A stretch of DNA of 64,000 nt from DASVLX01 sp035552275 (lineage in GTDB: Bacteria > Actinomycetota > Actinomycetes > Mycobacteriales > Pseudonocardiaceae): positions 8,713-72,712 of the forward strand of contig DASZLR010000065.1 of assembly GCA_035552275.1 (NCBI GenBank). Direction: 5' to 3'. The position numbers and the translations under genes were made by a program. Below, one piece after another: positions 17,461-25,448 of this stretch; positions within the stretch are counted from its first letter, which is position 1, and each line of letters opens with the position of its first letter. The notes under the pieces were generated by a model, which worked only from the letters and a program-made list of their open reading frames with translations, was not told the DNA's origin and searched no databases.

Positions 17461-17991
17461 ATGACGCACAATGTGCCGGTGCCACCGACCGGACTCACCG
17501 CACAGGACACCCAGCTTCGGCAATGGCTGCTGGATCAGGCCGAGGAGCATGGCGCCGCGGTCGTCCAGGTGGCCGGCGCGGACGGGGACGACCGGGAGCC
17601 GCCGTACGCCTTCACCGTGGGCGCGTGGCGGCGGTTCGGCATCGCCGAGGCGGTGGTGATCGGCCTGCCCGACGAGATGTCCCAGGTGCTGCTCCGCGCC
17701 TACGTCGACCGGGCGCGCCAGGGCGAGCGGTTCCTGGCCGGTACCGTGCACGACGGCTTCTTCGAGGGCATCCCGGTGGCATTCGAGAAAGTCGACGCCG
17801 GTTGGTATCCGGAATACCTCGGCAGCGCGTTTCTGTGCTACCCGCAAGGGAAATTCCCGGCGGTGCAGATCATTGTGCCCACTCCGCAGGGCCACTGGCC
17901 GTGGACCGAGGACGCTCCGGCCGGCTTCGCCGACTGGCAGCCGATACTGACGGTGAGCGGCGAGCCGGAAAGTTTCACCGAGGGTGATTGA
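17461..17991 (+). CDS. DUF4262 domain-containing protein
   Basis: A 176-residue soluble protein of the DUF4262 family. Characteristic pieces are PPYAFTVGAWRRFGIAEAVVIGLP (residues 45-69), the DGFFEGIPVAFEKVDAGWYP segment, and FPAVQIIVPTPQGHWPW near the C-terminus; these match the F-T-x-G family pattern and the aromatic C-terminal motif. Function is unknown. ATG at 17461 is taken as the start, with TTG at 17458 as an alternative. It sits alone between yebC and a VOC-family gene. Confidence 0.85.
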   Translation: MTHNVPVPPTGLTAQDTQLRQWLLDQAEEHGAAVVQVAGADGDDREPPYAFTVGAWRRFGIAEAVVIGLPDEMSQVLLRAYVDRARQGERFLAGTVHDGFFEGIPVAFEKVDAGWYPEYLGSAFLCYPQGKFPAVQIIVPTPQGHWPWTEDAPAGFADWQPILTVSGEPESFTEGD

Positions 17992-18052
17992 GCATTCAAT
18001 ATACTGGGAGTAGCATTCCGCCTTGGGCTGTCTAGGACGATCGGAGGACCCC

Positions 18053-18568
18053 ATGCCGGTCCAGCGGCTCAATCACGCTGTGCTGTATGTACGCAACGTG
18101 CCGAGGAGCGTCGAGTTCTATCGGGACGCGCTCGGATTCGCGCCCGTCGACCGTTACGACGGCTTTCCCGGCGCGGCGTTCCTGCGCGCTTCCGGCTCGA
18201 CCAACGACCATGACCTCGGCCTGTTCCAACTCGGTGAACAAGCCGCTGACTCGCCGGCCGGCAGAACCGCAGTCGGCCTTTACCACCTCGCGTGGGAGGT
18301 CGACACCCTGGACGAACTGGACCGGATCCGGGGCCGGCTGCTGGAACTGGGCGCCCTGGTCGGCGCGTCGGATCACGGCACCACCAAAGCGTTGTACGCC
18401 AAGGATCCGGACGGCATCGAGTTCGAGGTGTCCTGGCTGGTGCCGGCCGACCAGATCACCGAGGCCGAGCTCAGCGTGCGCGGCGCGCGGCCGCTGGACC
18501 TCGCGGTGACCAAGATCCGCTACGGCGCGCGGACCAAGGGCGGCGTGGGCGTCTCAATCCCGGTTTGA
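18053..18568 (+). CDS. VOC-family (glyoxalase/extradiol dioxygenase-like) protein
   Basis: A 171-residue vicinal-oxygen-chelate fold protein with two beta-alpha-beta-beta-beta modules. The likely metal ligands are His8 in LNHAVLYVRNV, a histidine in VGLYHLAWEVDT (near residue 76) and the glutamate in KDPDGIEFEVSW (near residue 125), the usual H-H-E set. The opening RSVEFYRDALGF is typical. It resembles catechol 2,3-dioxygenase-like lactoylglutathione lyase proteins. The substrate is unknown. ATG at 18053 has CGGAGGA five bases upstream. Confidence 0.9.
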   Translation: MPVQRLNHAVLYVRNVPRSVEFYRDALGFAPVDRYDGFPGAAFLRASGSTNDHDLGLFQLGEQAADSPAGRTAVGLYHLAWEVDTLDELDRIRGRLLELGALVGASDHGTTKALYAKDPDGIEFEVSWLVPADQITEAELSVRGARPLDLAVTKIRYGARTKGGVGVSIPV

Positions 18569-18621
18569 TCCCGCCTGACCGCGTGTCCTCCCGAGACGTG
18601 CGCACCTTCGGCCGTAAGGTC

Positions 18622-18637
18622 TCGAACTGATGTTCGT
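18622..18637 (+). promoter_or_regulatory. LexA (SOS) box upstream of ruvC
   Basis: TCGAAC-TGAT-GTTCGT at 18622-18637 matches the actinobacterial SOS box TCGAAC-n4-GTTCGA in 11 of 12 positions. It is centred about 26 bases before the ruvC start, suitable for LexA repression of ruvCAB and induction on DNA damage. In M. tuberculosis ruvC is likewise a LexA target. Confidence 0.85.
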
Positions 18638-18655
18638 CGCTGACAGGTGGTGGGT

Positions 18656-19234
18656 GTGCGGGTGCTCGGCGTCGATCCCGGATTGACTCGGTGCGGCCTC
18701 GGCGTGGTGGACGGCGGCACCGGACGGGCCGTGCGGTGCGTGGCCGTCGACGTGCTGCGCACGCCGGTCGAGGCCGACTTGGCCGTGCGGCTGCTCCAGG
18801 TGTCCGAGGAAGTCGACCGCTGGCTGGACCGCTACCGTCCGGACGTGGTCGCGGTCGAGCGGGTGTTCAGCCAGTACAACGTCCGGACCGCGATGGGCAC
18901 CGCGCAGGTCGGCGGCGTGGTCGCGCTGTCGGCCGCCCGCCGTGACCTGCCGGTCGCGTTCCACACGCCCAGCGAGGTCAAGGCCGCCGTCACCGGCTCC
19001 GGCCGGGCGGACAAGGCGCAGGTCACCACCATGGTCACCCGGTTGCTGAAGCTGGCCGAGAAACCCAGCCCGGCCGACGCGGCCGACGCCCTGGCGCTGG
19101 CCATCTGCCACCTCTGGCGGGCGCCGATGCGGGGCCGGCTGGCCGAGGCCGAGCAGCGGGCGCGGGAGTTGGCCCAGCACCACAAAGCCCGGTTGGCCGC
19201 TGCCGCCCGCGGTCGGACCGGAGCCGGCCGATGA
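18656..19234 (+). CDS. ruvC: Holliday junction endonuclease RuvC
   Basis: RuvC (192 residues from this start) cuts Holliday junctions symmetrically as a dimer in concert with RuvAB. Catalytic acidic residues are visible: Asp in VLGVDPGLTRCG (residue 6), Glu in VVAVERVFSQYN, and the C-terminal acidic pair in PADAADALALAICHLW. The GTG at 18656 is preferred over upstream GTGs at 18647 and 18650 because the conserved protein begins RVLGVDPG and AGGTGG lies six bases before it. The gene overlaps ruvA by four bases (ATGA). A LexA box precedes it. Confidence 0.97.
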   Translation: MRVLGVDPGLTRCGLGVVDGGTGRAVRCVAVDVLRTPVEADLAVRLLQVSEEVDRWLDRYRPDVVAVERVFSQYNVRTAMGTAQVGGVVALSAARRDLPVAFHTPSEVKAAVTGSGRADKAQVTTMVTRLLKLAEKPSPADAADALALAICHLWRAPMRGRLAEAEQRARELAQHHKARLAAAARGRTGAGR

Positions 19235-19842
19235 TCGCCTCGGTGCGCGGAAACGTGCTGGAGATCGGCTTGGACCACGCGGTGGTCGAGGTCGGCGGGG
19301 TCGGCTTCGAGGTGCGCACCACGCCGGGCACGCTGGCCGGGCTGCGCCGGGGCCAGGAAGCCCGACTGGTGACCACTTTGGTGGTGCGTGAGGATTCGCT
19401 GACCCTGTTCGGCTTCGCCGACGCCCAGGCCCGGGAACTGTTCGGGCTGCTGCAGACCGTCTCCGGGATCGGGCCGCGGCTGGCCCTGGCCACCCTGGCC
19501 GTGCTGGAGCCGGACGCGCTGCGCGCCGCGCTCGCCGAGGGCAACATCACCGCGCTCACCCAGGTTCCCGGCATCGGCCGCAAGGGCGCCGAGCGGTTGA
19601 TCGTGGAGTTGCGGGACAAGGTCGGCGCGCTGCCCGGCACATCCGGCCCGACCGACGGCGGATCAGCGCCAGCCGGCGGATCGGTGCGCGCGGCGGTGGT
19701 GGAAGCGTTGCTGGGCCTCGGTTTCGCGGCAAAACAGGCCGAGTCCGCCGTCGATGGTGTGCTGGCCGGCAACGGCCATGGTCCGGATGACACCGCCGGC
19801 GTGCTGCGCCGCGCGCTGACCACCTTGGGCCGCAAACGATGA
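19231..19842 (+). CDS. ruvA: Holliday junction DNA helicase subunit RuvA
   Basis: RuvA (203 residues) is the tetrameric junction-recognition subunit. The N-terminal OB fold begins MIASVRGNVLEIGLDHAVVEV, two helix-hairpin-helix motifs follow (FGLLQTVSGIGPRLALATLAV and ALTQVPGIGRKGAERLIVEL), and domain III, which binds RuvB, includes AVVEALLGLGFAAKQAESAV. An alanine- and glycine-rich flexible linker (about residues 133-150) separates domains II and III. It overlaps ruvC upstream and ruvB downstream by ATGA junctions. Confidence 0.98.
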   Translation: MIASVRGNVLEIGLDHAVVEVGGVGFEVRTTPGTLAGLRRGQEARLVTTLVVREDSLTLFGFADAQARELFGLLQTVSGIGPRLALATLAVLEPDALRAALAEGNITALTQVPGIGRKGAERLIVELRDKVGALPGTSGPTDGGSAPAGGSVRAAVVEALLGLGFAAKQAESAVDGVLAGNGHGPDDTAGVLRRALTTLGRKR

Positions 19843-20927
19843 CCGAGCCCGACACCGAAGTTGACGAGTCCGACGCCGAATTGTCCCCGCTGGCCCGGCC
19901 TTCGGAGACGGATGTCGAGTCGACCTTGCGGCCGCGCACCCTGGACGAGTTCGTCGGCCAGCCCAGGGTTCGCGAACAGCTGTCGCTGGTGCTCGAAGGC
20001 GCGCGGCGGCGCGGCGCGCCCCCGGACCACGTGCTGCTGTCCGGGCCACCCGGTCTGGGCAAGACCAGCCTGTCCATGATCATCGCCGCCGAGTTGGGCA
20101 GCGCCATCCGGATCACCTCGGGGCCGGCGCTGGAACGGGCCGGCGACCTCGCCGCGATGCTGTCCAATCTGGTCGAGGGCGACGTGCTGTTCATCGACGA
20201 GATCCACCGGATCGCCCGGCCGGCCGAGGAAATGCTGTACCTGGCGATGGAGGACTTCCGGGTCGACGTCGTCGTCGGCAAGGGGCCGGGCGCGACCAGC
20301 ATTCCGCTGGACATCGCCCCGTTCACGCTGGTCGGCGCGACCACCCGGTCCGGCTCGCTGACCGGCCCGCTGCGCGATCGGTTCGGGTTCACCGCGCACA
20401 TGGAGTTCTACGAGGCCGCCGAACTGGAACAGGTGCTGCGCCGGTCGGCCGCGATCCTGTCCGTCGACCTGCGGCCCGACGGCGGAATGGAGATCGCCGG
20501 CCGGTCCCGGGGCACGCCGCGCATCGCCAACCGGCTGCTGCGCCGGGTCCGCGACTACGCCGAGGTCCGCGCGGACGGCGCGGTTACCCGGGAGGTGGCC
20601 CGCGCCGCGCTGGAGGTCTACGACGTGGACGAGTTGGGCCTCGACCGGCTGGACCGAGCCGTGCTGGCCGCCCTGGTGCGGTCGTTCGGTGGCGGCCCGG
20701 TGGGCGTGTCGACGCTGGCCGTGGCGGTCGGCGAGGAAGCGACCACCGTGGAGGAGGTGTGCGAGCCCTATCTGGTGCGGGCCGGGATGCTGGCCCGGAC
20801 GCCGCGCGGCCGGGTCGCCACCGCGGCCGCCTGGTCGCACCTGGGGCTGACGCCGCCGGCTACCGCGCTGCCAGACGCGCAGGGGCTGCCCGGAGGTGGA
20901 CGGATGCCAGGGCTGTTCGACGAGTAG
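19839..20927 (+). CDS. ruvB: Holliday junction branch-migration motor RuvB
   Basis: RuvB (362 residues) is the hexameric AAA+ motor that drives branch migration. Walker A is LLSGPPGLGKTSLSMIIA (near residue 70), Walker B is VLFIDEIHRIARPAEEM, sensor 1 is LVGATTRSGSLTGPLRDRFG, and the winged-helix domain contains EEVCEPYLVRAGMLARTPRGRVAT. An acidic N-terminal tail precedes LRPRTLDEFVGQPRVREQL. It is the third gene of the ruvCAB operon, translationally coupled to ruvA. Confidence 0.98.
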   Translation: MTEPDTEVDESDAELSPLARPSETDVESTLRPRTLDEFVGQPRVREQLSLVLEGARRRGAPPDHVLLSGPPGLGKTSLSMIIAAELGSAIRITSGPALERAGDLAAMLSNLVEGDVLFIDEIHRIARPAEEMLYLAMEDFRVDVVVGKGPGATSIPLDIAPFTLVGATTRSGSLTGPLRDRFGFTAHMEFYEAAELEQVLRRSAAILSVDLRPDGGMEIAGRSRGTPRIANRLLRRVRDYAEVRADGAVTREVARAALEVYDVDELGLDRLDRAVLAALVRSFGGGPVGVSTLAVAVGEEATTVEEVCEPYLVRAGMLARTPRGRVATAAAWSHLGLTPPATALPDAQGLPGGGRMPGLFDE

Positions 20928-21020
20928 ACTCACTGACCTGGCACTAGCGGTACGGATGCTTGCCGCGGGCACCACAAGTTGACGCGACACGTGACGTCAA
21001 CATCGAATTGGAGATTACCG

Positions 21021-21416
21021 ATGTCGACTCTTCTGCTCCCGCTACTTCTCGTGCTGATGATCGGCATGCTGTATCTCGGGACACGCAAGCAGAAGCGCCA
21101 GGCGCAGCAGCAGCAGAACATGCAGAAGTCGCTGTCCACCGGGGACCGGGTGATGACCACCTCGGGCCTGTACGGAACTGTGGTGCGCACCGACGACGAC
21201 TCGATCGACATCGAGATCGCGCCGGGCATCACCACCACCTGGCTGCGCGCCGCCGTCCGGGAGAAGGTCGCCGAGACGGACGAGGACACCTACGAGGACG
21301 AGTCCGAGACCGAGGACACCGACGGCGTCGAGACGGAACAGGCGGAGTACAGCGGCAACGGGCACGAGCCGTCGTCGACCGCCGAGCTTGCCCCGCCGCT
21401 GGACCACCGCAAGTAA
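21021..21416 (+). CDS. yajC: Preprotein translocase subunit YajC
   Basis: YajC (131 residues) has a single N-terminal membrane helix (LLLPLLLVLMIGMLYLGTR) followed by the conserved QKRQAQQQQNMQKSLSTGDRVMTTSGLYGTVV. In bacteria it associates with SecD-SecF at the SecYEG channel. The C-terminal 45 residues are strongly acidic (ETDEDTYEDESETEDTDG), as often seen in actinomycetes. ATG at 21021 has GGAG upstream; an in-frame ATG 42 bases further upstream would add a non-conserved leader. Confidence 0.93.
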   Translation: MSTLLLPLLLVLMIGMLYLGTRKQKRQAQQQQNMQKSLSTGDRVMTTSGLYGTVVRTDDDSIDIEIAPGITTTWLRAAVREKVAETDEDTYEDESETEDTDGVETEQAEYSGNGHEPSSTAELAPPLDHRK

Positions 21417-21486
21417 GACCGGCTCCGGCCGGAACCGCCGAACGGCCCATGACGCTGGCCTCACGTCGTTCGGAGTAGCCTGTGGC

Positions 21487-21521
21487 GCTACGCCTCACCC
21501 GTCGCCCGGGTGGGGCGTAGC
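21487..21521 (+). terminator. Stable hairpin between yajC and secD
   Basis: GCTACGCCTCACCC (21487-21500) and GGGTGGGGCGTAGC (21508-21521) form a 14-base stem with a single U-G wobble and a 7-base loop, midway in the 177-base gap between yajC and secD. No T-tract follows. It may be a terminator or processing element that sets unequal yajC and secDF levels. A 12-codon GTG reading frame (21482-21520, MALRLTRRPGGA) lies inside it. Confidence 0.5.
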
Positions 21522-21593
21522 AACATGCCGGCCACGTCCGCATAGCGTGCGGCGGGGAGGGCACCGAGAACGCTTCGAGGAGACCGACGCACC

Positions 21594-23522
21594 GTGGCAC
21601 CGCCAGCTGGGCATATCCGCCCTGGTCGCTATCTGGGGACCTTCGCCGTCATCGTGGTCGCGCTGTACGCGTTGGTGTTCGGCACGGGCGACCACCAGCC
21701 GTCGCCGAAGCTCGGTATCGACCTCAAGGGCGGCACCACGGTCACCCTCACCGCGCGCACCCTCGACGGCAAGCCGCCGCCCCAGCAGGACTTGAACCAG
21801 GCGCAGCAGATCATCCAGTCCCGCGTCAACGGCCTGGGCGTCAGCGGCGCCCAGGTGGTGATCAACGGCAGCAACCTGGTGATCACCGTCCCCGGCGACC
21901 AGGGGCAGGAGGCCAAGACGCTCGGCCAGACCGCCCGGCTGTATCTGCGGCCGCTGCTGGCGCCGGAAGCGTCGGCAGCCCCGGCTCCGGCCGCGCCGAC
22001 GACCACACCCAGCAAGACCACCACACCCACCCAGACAACCGCGCCCACCGCGAAGCCGGCCAGCCCCACAACCAGCCCCACCAAGGCGCAGGGGCTGGGC
22101 GCGCCGGGGCAGAACGGCGGTGTGGTGCTGGACGCCTACGCCGGCGCGGCCCCCACCAGCAACCCCCCGACGACGCCGAGCGGCGCCCCCACCACGACCC
22201 CGGGCGACATGGCGGGCATGCCCGGTATGGGGGACACGTCGACCGCGCCCACCGGCGCGGTCCCGATTCCACCGGCCTGGACCGGCGCCAGCAGCCCGTG
22301 CTACGGCGTCGACCCGCAGGTGCAGGCCACCCAGGCGCCGCTGACCGCCGCGGAGCAGGCCGCGCTGATCACCGAGTGCCGGGTGTTGCGGCAGACCACC
22401 GACACCACCGCGCAGCAGACCGCGCTGGGCTACCTGCACTGCGGCAACGCCCCATCGGGCCGGCCGTACTCGGACCCGTTGCTGGGCAACGACGATCCGA
22501 CCAAGCCGCTGGTGGCCTGCTCCCAGGACGGCAAGACCAAGTACATCCTGGACAAGTCGATCATCTCCGGCACCGACATCAGTGACGCCAACTCCGGCCC
22601 CGACCCCAACGGCGCCGGCTACGTCGTCAACCTGACCTTCAACGGCCACGGCTCCGGTATCTGGGCCAGTTACACCGGCGCGCACAACACCGGCGGCTCG
22701 ACCAACTCCAGCAGCGCCCCGCCGGCCGACTACGTCGCGTTCGTGCTGGACGGCCAGGTGGTGTCGGCCTCGGTGATCCAGAGCACGATCACCGGCTCCA
22801 CCCAGATCAGCGGCAATTTCGACCAGACCGGCGCGCAGAACCTGGCCAACGTGCTCAAGTACGGCTCGCTGCCGCTGGCGTTCACCGTGTCCAACGCCAA
22901 CTCCATTTCCGCGACGTTGGGCCTGTCCTCGTTGCAGTCCGGCCTGATCGCCGGCGGGCTCGGCCTGATCCTGGTCGTGCTGTACTGCCTGGCCTACTAC
23001 CGGGCGCTCGGCGTGCTCACCGTGTTGTCGCTGGTCTTGTCCGGCATCACCGTGTACGCGGTGCTGGTGTTGCTGGGCCGCTGGATCGGCTACAGCCTGG
23101 ACCTGGCCGGCATCGCCGGTTTCATCATCGCGATCGGCATCACCGCGGACTCGTTCGTGATCTTCTTCGAACGCCTGAAAGACGAGGTGCGGGAGGGCCG
23201 AACATTCCGGTCCGCGGTGCCCAGGGCGTGGGTGCGGGCGCGGCGCACGATCCTGGCCTCCGACGCGGTCAGCTTCCTGGCCGCCGTGGTGCTGTACGTG
23301 ATCGCGGTCAGCGACGTGCAGGGCTTCGCCTTCACCCTCGGCATGTCGACGCTGCTCGACCTGCTGATCGTGTTCCTGGTGACCCATCCGCTGGTGGTGC
23401 TGGCGTCCCGGTCCAAGACCCTGTCCAAGCCGAGCATGTCCGGCCTGGGCGCGGTGCAGCGAGCCGGCGCCGCGCTTCGGGCCGCGAAGAACCCGGCGCC
23501 CGCCGCCGCCAAGGAGGCGTGA
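21594..23522 (+). CDS. secD: Protein translocase subunit SecD
   Basis: SecD (642 residues) works with SecF to complete export through SecYEG using the proton gradient. Helix 1 is TFAVIVVALYALVFG; the first periplasmic domain starts KLGIDLKGGTTVTL (the G-x-D-x-x-G-G signature). The second part has VNLTFNGHGSGIWASYT and the five C-terminal helices carry ITADSFVIFFERLKDEVREG. An unusually long Pro/Thr/Ala-rich insert of about 110 residues (around residues 125-230) interrupts the periplasmic domain; such linkers occur in actinomycete SecD. GTG at 21594 follows GAGGAGA. It forms an operon with secF. Confidence 0.97.
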   Translation: MAPPAGHIRPGRYLGTFAVIVVALYALVFGTGDHQPSPKLGIDLKGGTTVTLTARTLDGKPPPQQDLNQAQQIIQSRVNGLGVSGAQVVINGSNLVITVPGDQGQEAKTLGQTARLYLRPLLAPEASAAPAPAAPTTTPSKTTTPTQTTAPTAKPASPTTSPTKAQGLGAPGQNGGVVLDAYAGAAPTSNPPTTPSGAPTTTPGDMAGMPGMGDTSTAPTGAVPIPPAWTGASSPCYGVDPQVQATQAPLTAAEQAALITECRVLRQTTDTTAQQTALGYLHCGNAPSGRPYSDPLLGNDDPTKPLVACSQDGKTKYILDKSIISGTDISDANSGPDPNGAGYVVNLTFNGHGSGIWASYTGAHNTGGSTNSSSAPPADYVAFVLDGQVVSASVIQSTITGSTQISGNFDQTGAQNLANVLKYGSLPLAFTVSNANSISATLGLSSLQSGLIAGGLGLILVVLYCLAYYRALGVLTVLSLVLSGITVYAVLVLLGRWIGYSLDLAGIAGFIIAIGITADSFVIFFERLKDEVREGRTFRSAVPRAWVRARRTILASDAVSFLAAVVLYVIAVSDVQGFAFTLGMSTLLDLLIVFLVTHPLVVLASRSKTLSKPSMSGLGAVQRAGAALRAAKNPAPAAAKEA

Positions 23523-23525
23523 GCA

Positions 23526-24767
23526 ATGACGACCGAGGCGAGCAGCGGCCAGACCGGCGGCCAGACCGGCGCCGCGAAGCCCGAGGGCACGCTCCACCGG
23601 CTCTACACCGGCACCGGCCTGATCGACATCATCGGCCGCCGGAAGTGGTTCTACGTCGTGTTCGGCGGGCTGGTGTTGATCTGCCTGCTGTCGATTGTGT
23701 TGCGCGGCTTCAACTTCAGCATCGAGTTCGTCGGCGGCACGCAGATCCAGCTGCCGTCGGTCGGCACGCACGGCACGATCAGCACCGACCAGGCCAAGAA
23801 GATCTTCTCGAACACGCTGAACACGGAACCGGCGTCCGTGCAGTCGGTCGGCAACGGCAACTCGGCGAGCATCCAGATCCACTCCGAGACGTTGACCAAC
23901 GCGCAGGTCTCGCAGGTGGAAACCGCGCTGTTCCAACAGCTTCAGCCGCTGAACTCGTCCGGGCACCCGAGCCAGACGTCGATCAGCGACTCGGAGGTCA
24001 GCGCCGAATGGGGCTCGCAGATCTCCCAACAGGCGCTGATCGGCCTGCTGGTGTTCCTGGTGCTGGTCAGCATTTTCCTGGCTGTCTACTTTGAACCGAG
24101 AATGGCGCTGGCCGCGCTGGTGTCGCTGTTCAACGACATCATCGTGACGGCCGGCGTCTACTCGATCGTCGGCTTCGAGGTCACTCCGGCGACGGTGATC
24201 GGCCTGCTCACCATCCTCGGTTTCTCGCTGTATGACACGGTGGTGGTGTTCGACAAGGTCCGGGAGAACACCCGGGGGCTGCTCGGGCTGACTCGGCAGA
24301 CTTTCGGCCAGGCGGCCAACCTTGCGGTGAACCAGACCCTGATGCGGTCCATCAACACCTCACTGATCGCCCTGCTGCCGGTGCTCGGCCTGCTGATCGT
24401 CGGCGTCGGCGTGCTCGGCGTCGGCACCCTGCAGGACCTGGCGCTGGTGCAGCTCGTCGGCATGCTGATCGCCGCGTTCTCGTCCATCTGCCTGGCCACT
24501 CCGCTACTGGTGGACCTGAAGATGCGCCAGCCCGCGTACCGGCAGCAGGCCCGGAAGGTGCTGGCCCGGCAGGAACTGGTCGCGAAGCGGGCCGCCGCCG
24601 CGGCGAGTGCCGGCGAGCCGGCGCCGGCCGAGGCCGACCTGGACGAGACGGCGGCGCGGGAGACGGCGTACGCGGCCAGCGTGCCGGCCCGGCACACACC
24701 GAAGTCCGCTCGCGCCGGACGCCCGTCCGGCAAATCCGGCCGCCCGTCCGGCAAGCGCCGACGGTAG
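23526..24767 (+). CDS. secF: Protein translocase subunit SecF
   Basis: SecF (413 residues) is the partner of SecD. Helix 1 (KWFYVVFGGLVLICLLSIVLRG) leads to FNFSIEFVGGTQIQLP, the periplasmic start signature; after the P1 domain come helices including VFLVLVSIFLAVYFEPRMALAALV and FSLYDTVVVFDKVRENTRGLL, the conserved Y-D-T/S-V-V-V-F-D motif. The C-terminal tail of about 85 residues is Ala/Glu-rich and then basic (GRPSGKSGRPSGKRRR). It starts three bases after the secD stop. Confidence 0.97.
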   Translation: MTTEASSGQTGGQTGAAKPEGTLHRLYTGTGLIDIIGRRKWFYVVFGGLVLICLLSIVLRGFNFSIEFVGGTQIQLPSVGTHGTISTDQAKKIFSNTLNTEPASVQSVGNGNSASIQIHSETLTNAQVSQVETALFQQLQPLNSSGHPSQTSISDSEVSAEWGSQISQQALIGLLVFLVLVSIFLAVYFEPRMALAALVSLFNDIIVTAGVYSIVGFEVTPATVIGLLTILGFSLYDTVVVFDKVRENTRGLLGLTRQTFGQAANLAVNQTLMRSINTSLIALLPVLGLLIVGVGVLGVGTLQDLALVQLVGMLIAAFSSICLATPLLVDLKMRQPAYRQQARKVLARQELVAKRAAAAASAGEPAPAEADLDETAARETAYAASVPARHTPKSARAGRPSGKSGRPSGKRRR

Positions 24768-24775
24768 GCGTCACC

Positions 24776-25297
24776 ATGACGGGACTGGCGGACGCGTTCG
24801 CCCTGATGCGCGAGGTGCCCGACTTTCCCGAGCCGGGCGTGCTGTTCCGGGACCTTGGTCCGGTGTTCGCCGACGGCGCCGCGTTCCGCGTCCTCACCGA
24901 CGCCCTGGCCGAGCGGGTTGATCCGGCGGCGGACGTGTTGGTCGCGGTCGAGGCACGCGGGTTCATCCTGGGCGCCGCGGTGAGCCGCGCCACCGGCCTG
25001 GGTGTGGTGCCGGTGCGCAAGCCCGGCAAGCTGCCGGTGGTGGCGCGATCCGTGTCGTACCAACTGGAATACGGCACCACCTCGCTGGAACTGCCGGCCG
25101 GCCTGCTGCGCCCCGGACAGCGCGCGGTGATCGTGGACGACGTGCTGGCCACCGGCGGCACCGTGGCGGCGACCCGTGAGCTGATGGACAGCGCCCAGGT
25201 GAGTGTCGCCGGGGTGGTGGTGGCGATCGAGCTGGTCGCGCTCGGCGGCCGGGCCAGGCTGACCGGCCTGCCCGTGCACGCCCTCGCCGCGCTGTAA
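24776..25297 (+). CDS. apt: Adenine phosphoribosyltransferase
   Basis: Apt (173 residues) converts adenine and PRPP to AMP in purine salvage. The N-terminal VPDFPEPGVLFRDLGPVFAD is characteristic of adenine enzymes, VAVEARGFILGAAVSRATG is the hood region, and the PRPP-binding loop is AVIVDDVLATGGTVAAT (near residues 119-135). It sits between secF and rel, the same order as in mycobacteria (secD-secF-apt-relA). Length is typical. Confidence 0.97.
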   Translation: MTGLADAFALMREVPDFPEPGVLFRDLGPVFADGAAFRVLTDALAERVDPAADVLVAVEARGFILGAAVSRATGLGVVPVRKPGKLPVVARSVSYQLEYGTTSLELPAGLLRPGQRAVIVDDVLATGGTVAATRELMDSAQVSVAGVVVAIELVALGGRARLTGLPVHALAAL

Positions 25298-25402
25298 CCT
25301 GCGGTAAAACCCTCATCAACACAGCGTGTGCCCTGGTGGGCCGCTGGAACACCCCGTCCTACCGGGGAGTTATCCTCGGTTACCGGGACCACTTCCCGGC
25401 AG

Positions 25403-25424
25403 CATCCGGCGTTCAGACCGGATG
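25403..25424 (+). promoter_or_regulatory. Small inverted repeat upstream of rel
   Basis: CATCCGG (25403-25409) and CCGGATG (25418-25424) are perfect 7-base arms around an 8-base loop, ending 24 bases before the chosen rel start. It could form a hairpin in the 5' leader or be an operator. Nothing else links it to a known regulator. Confidence 0.3.
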
Positions 25425-25448
25425 ACAGTCGCAATATCGGGAGCGTGG

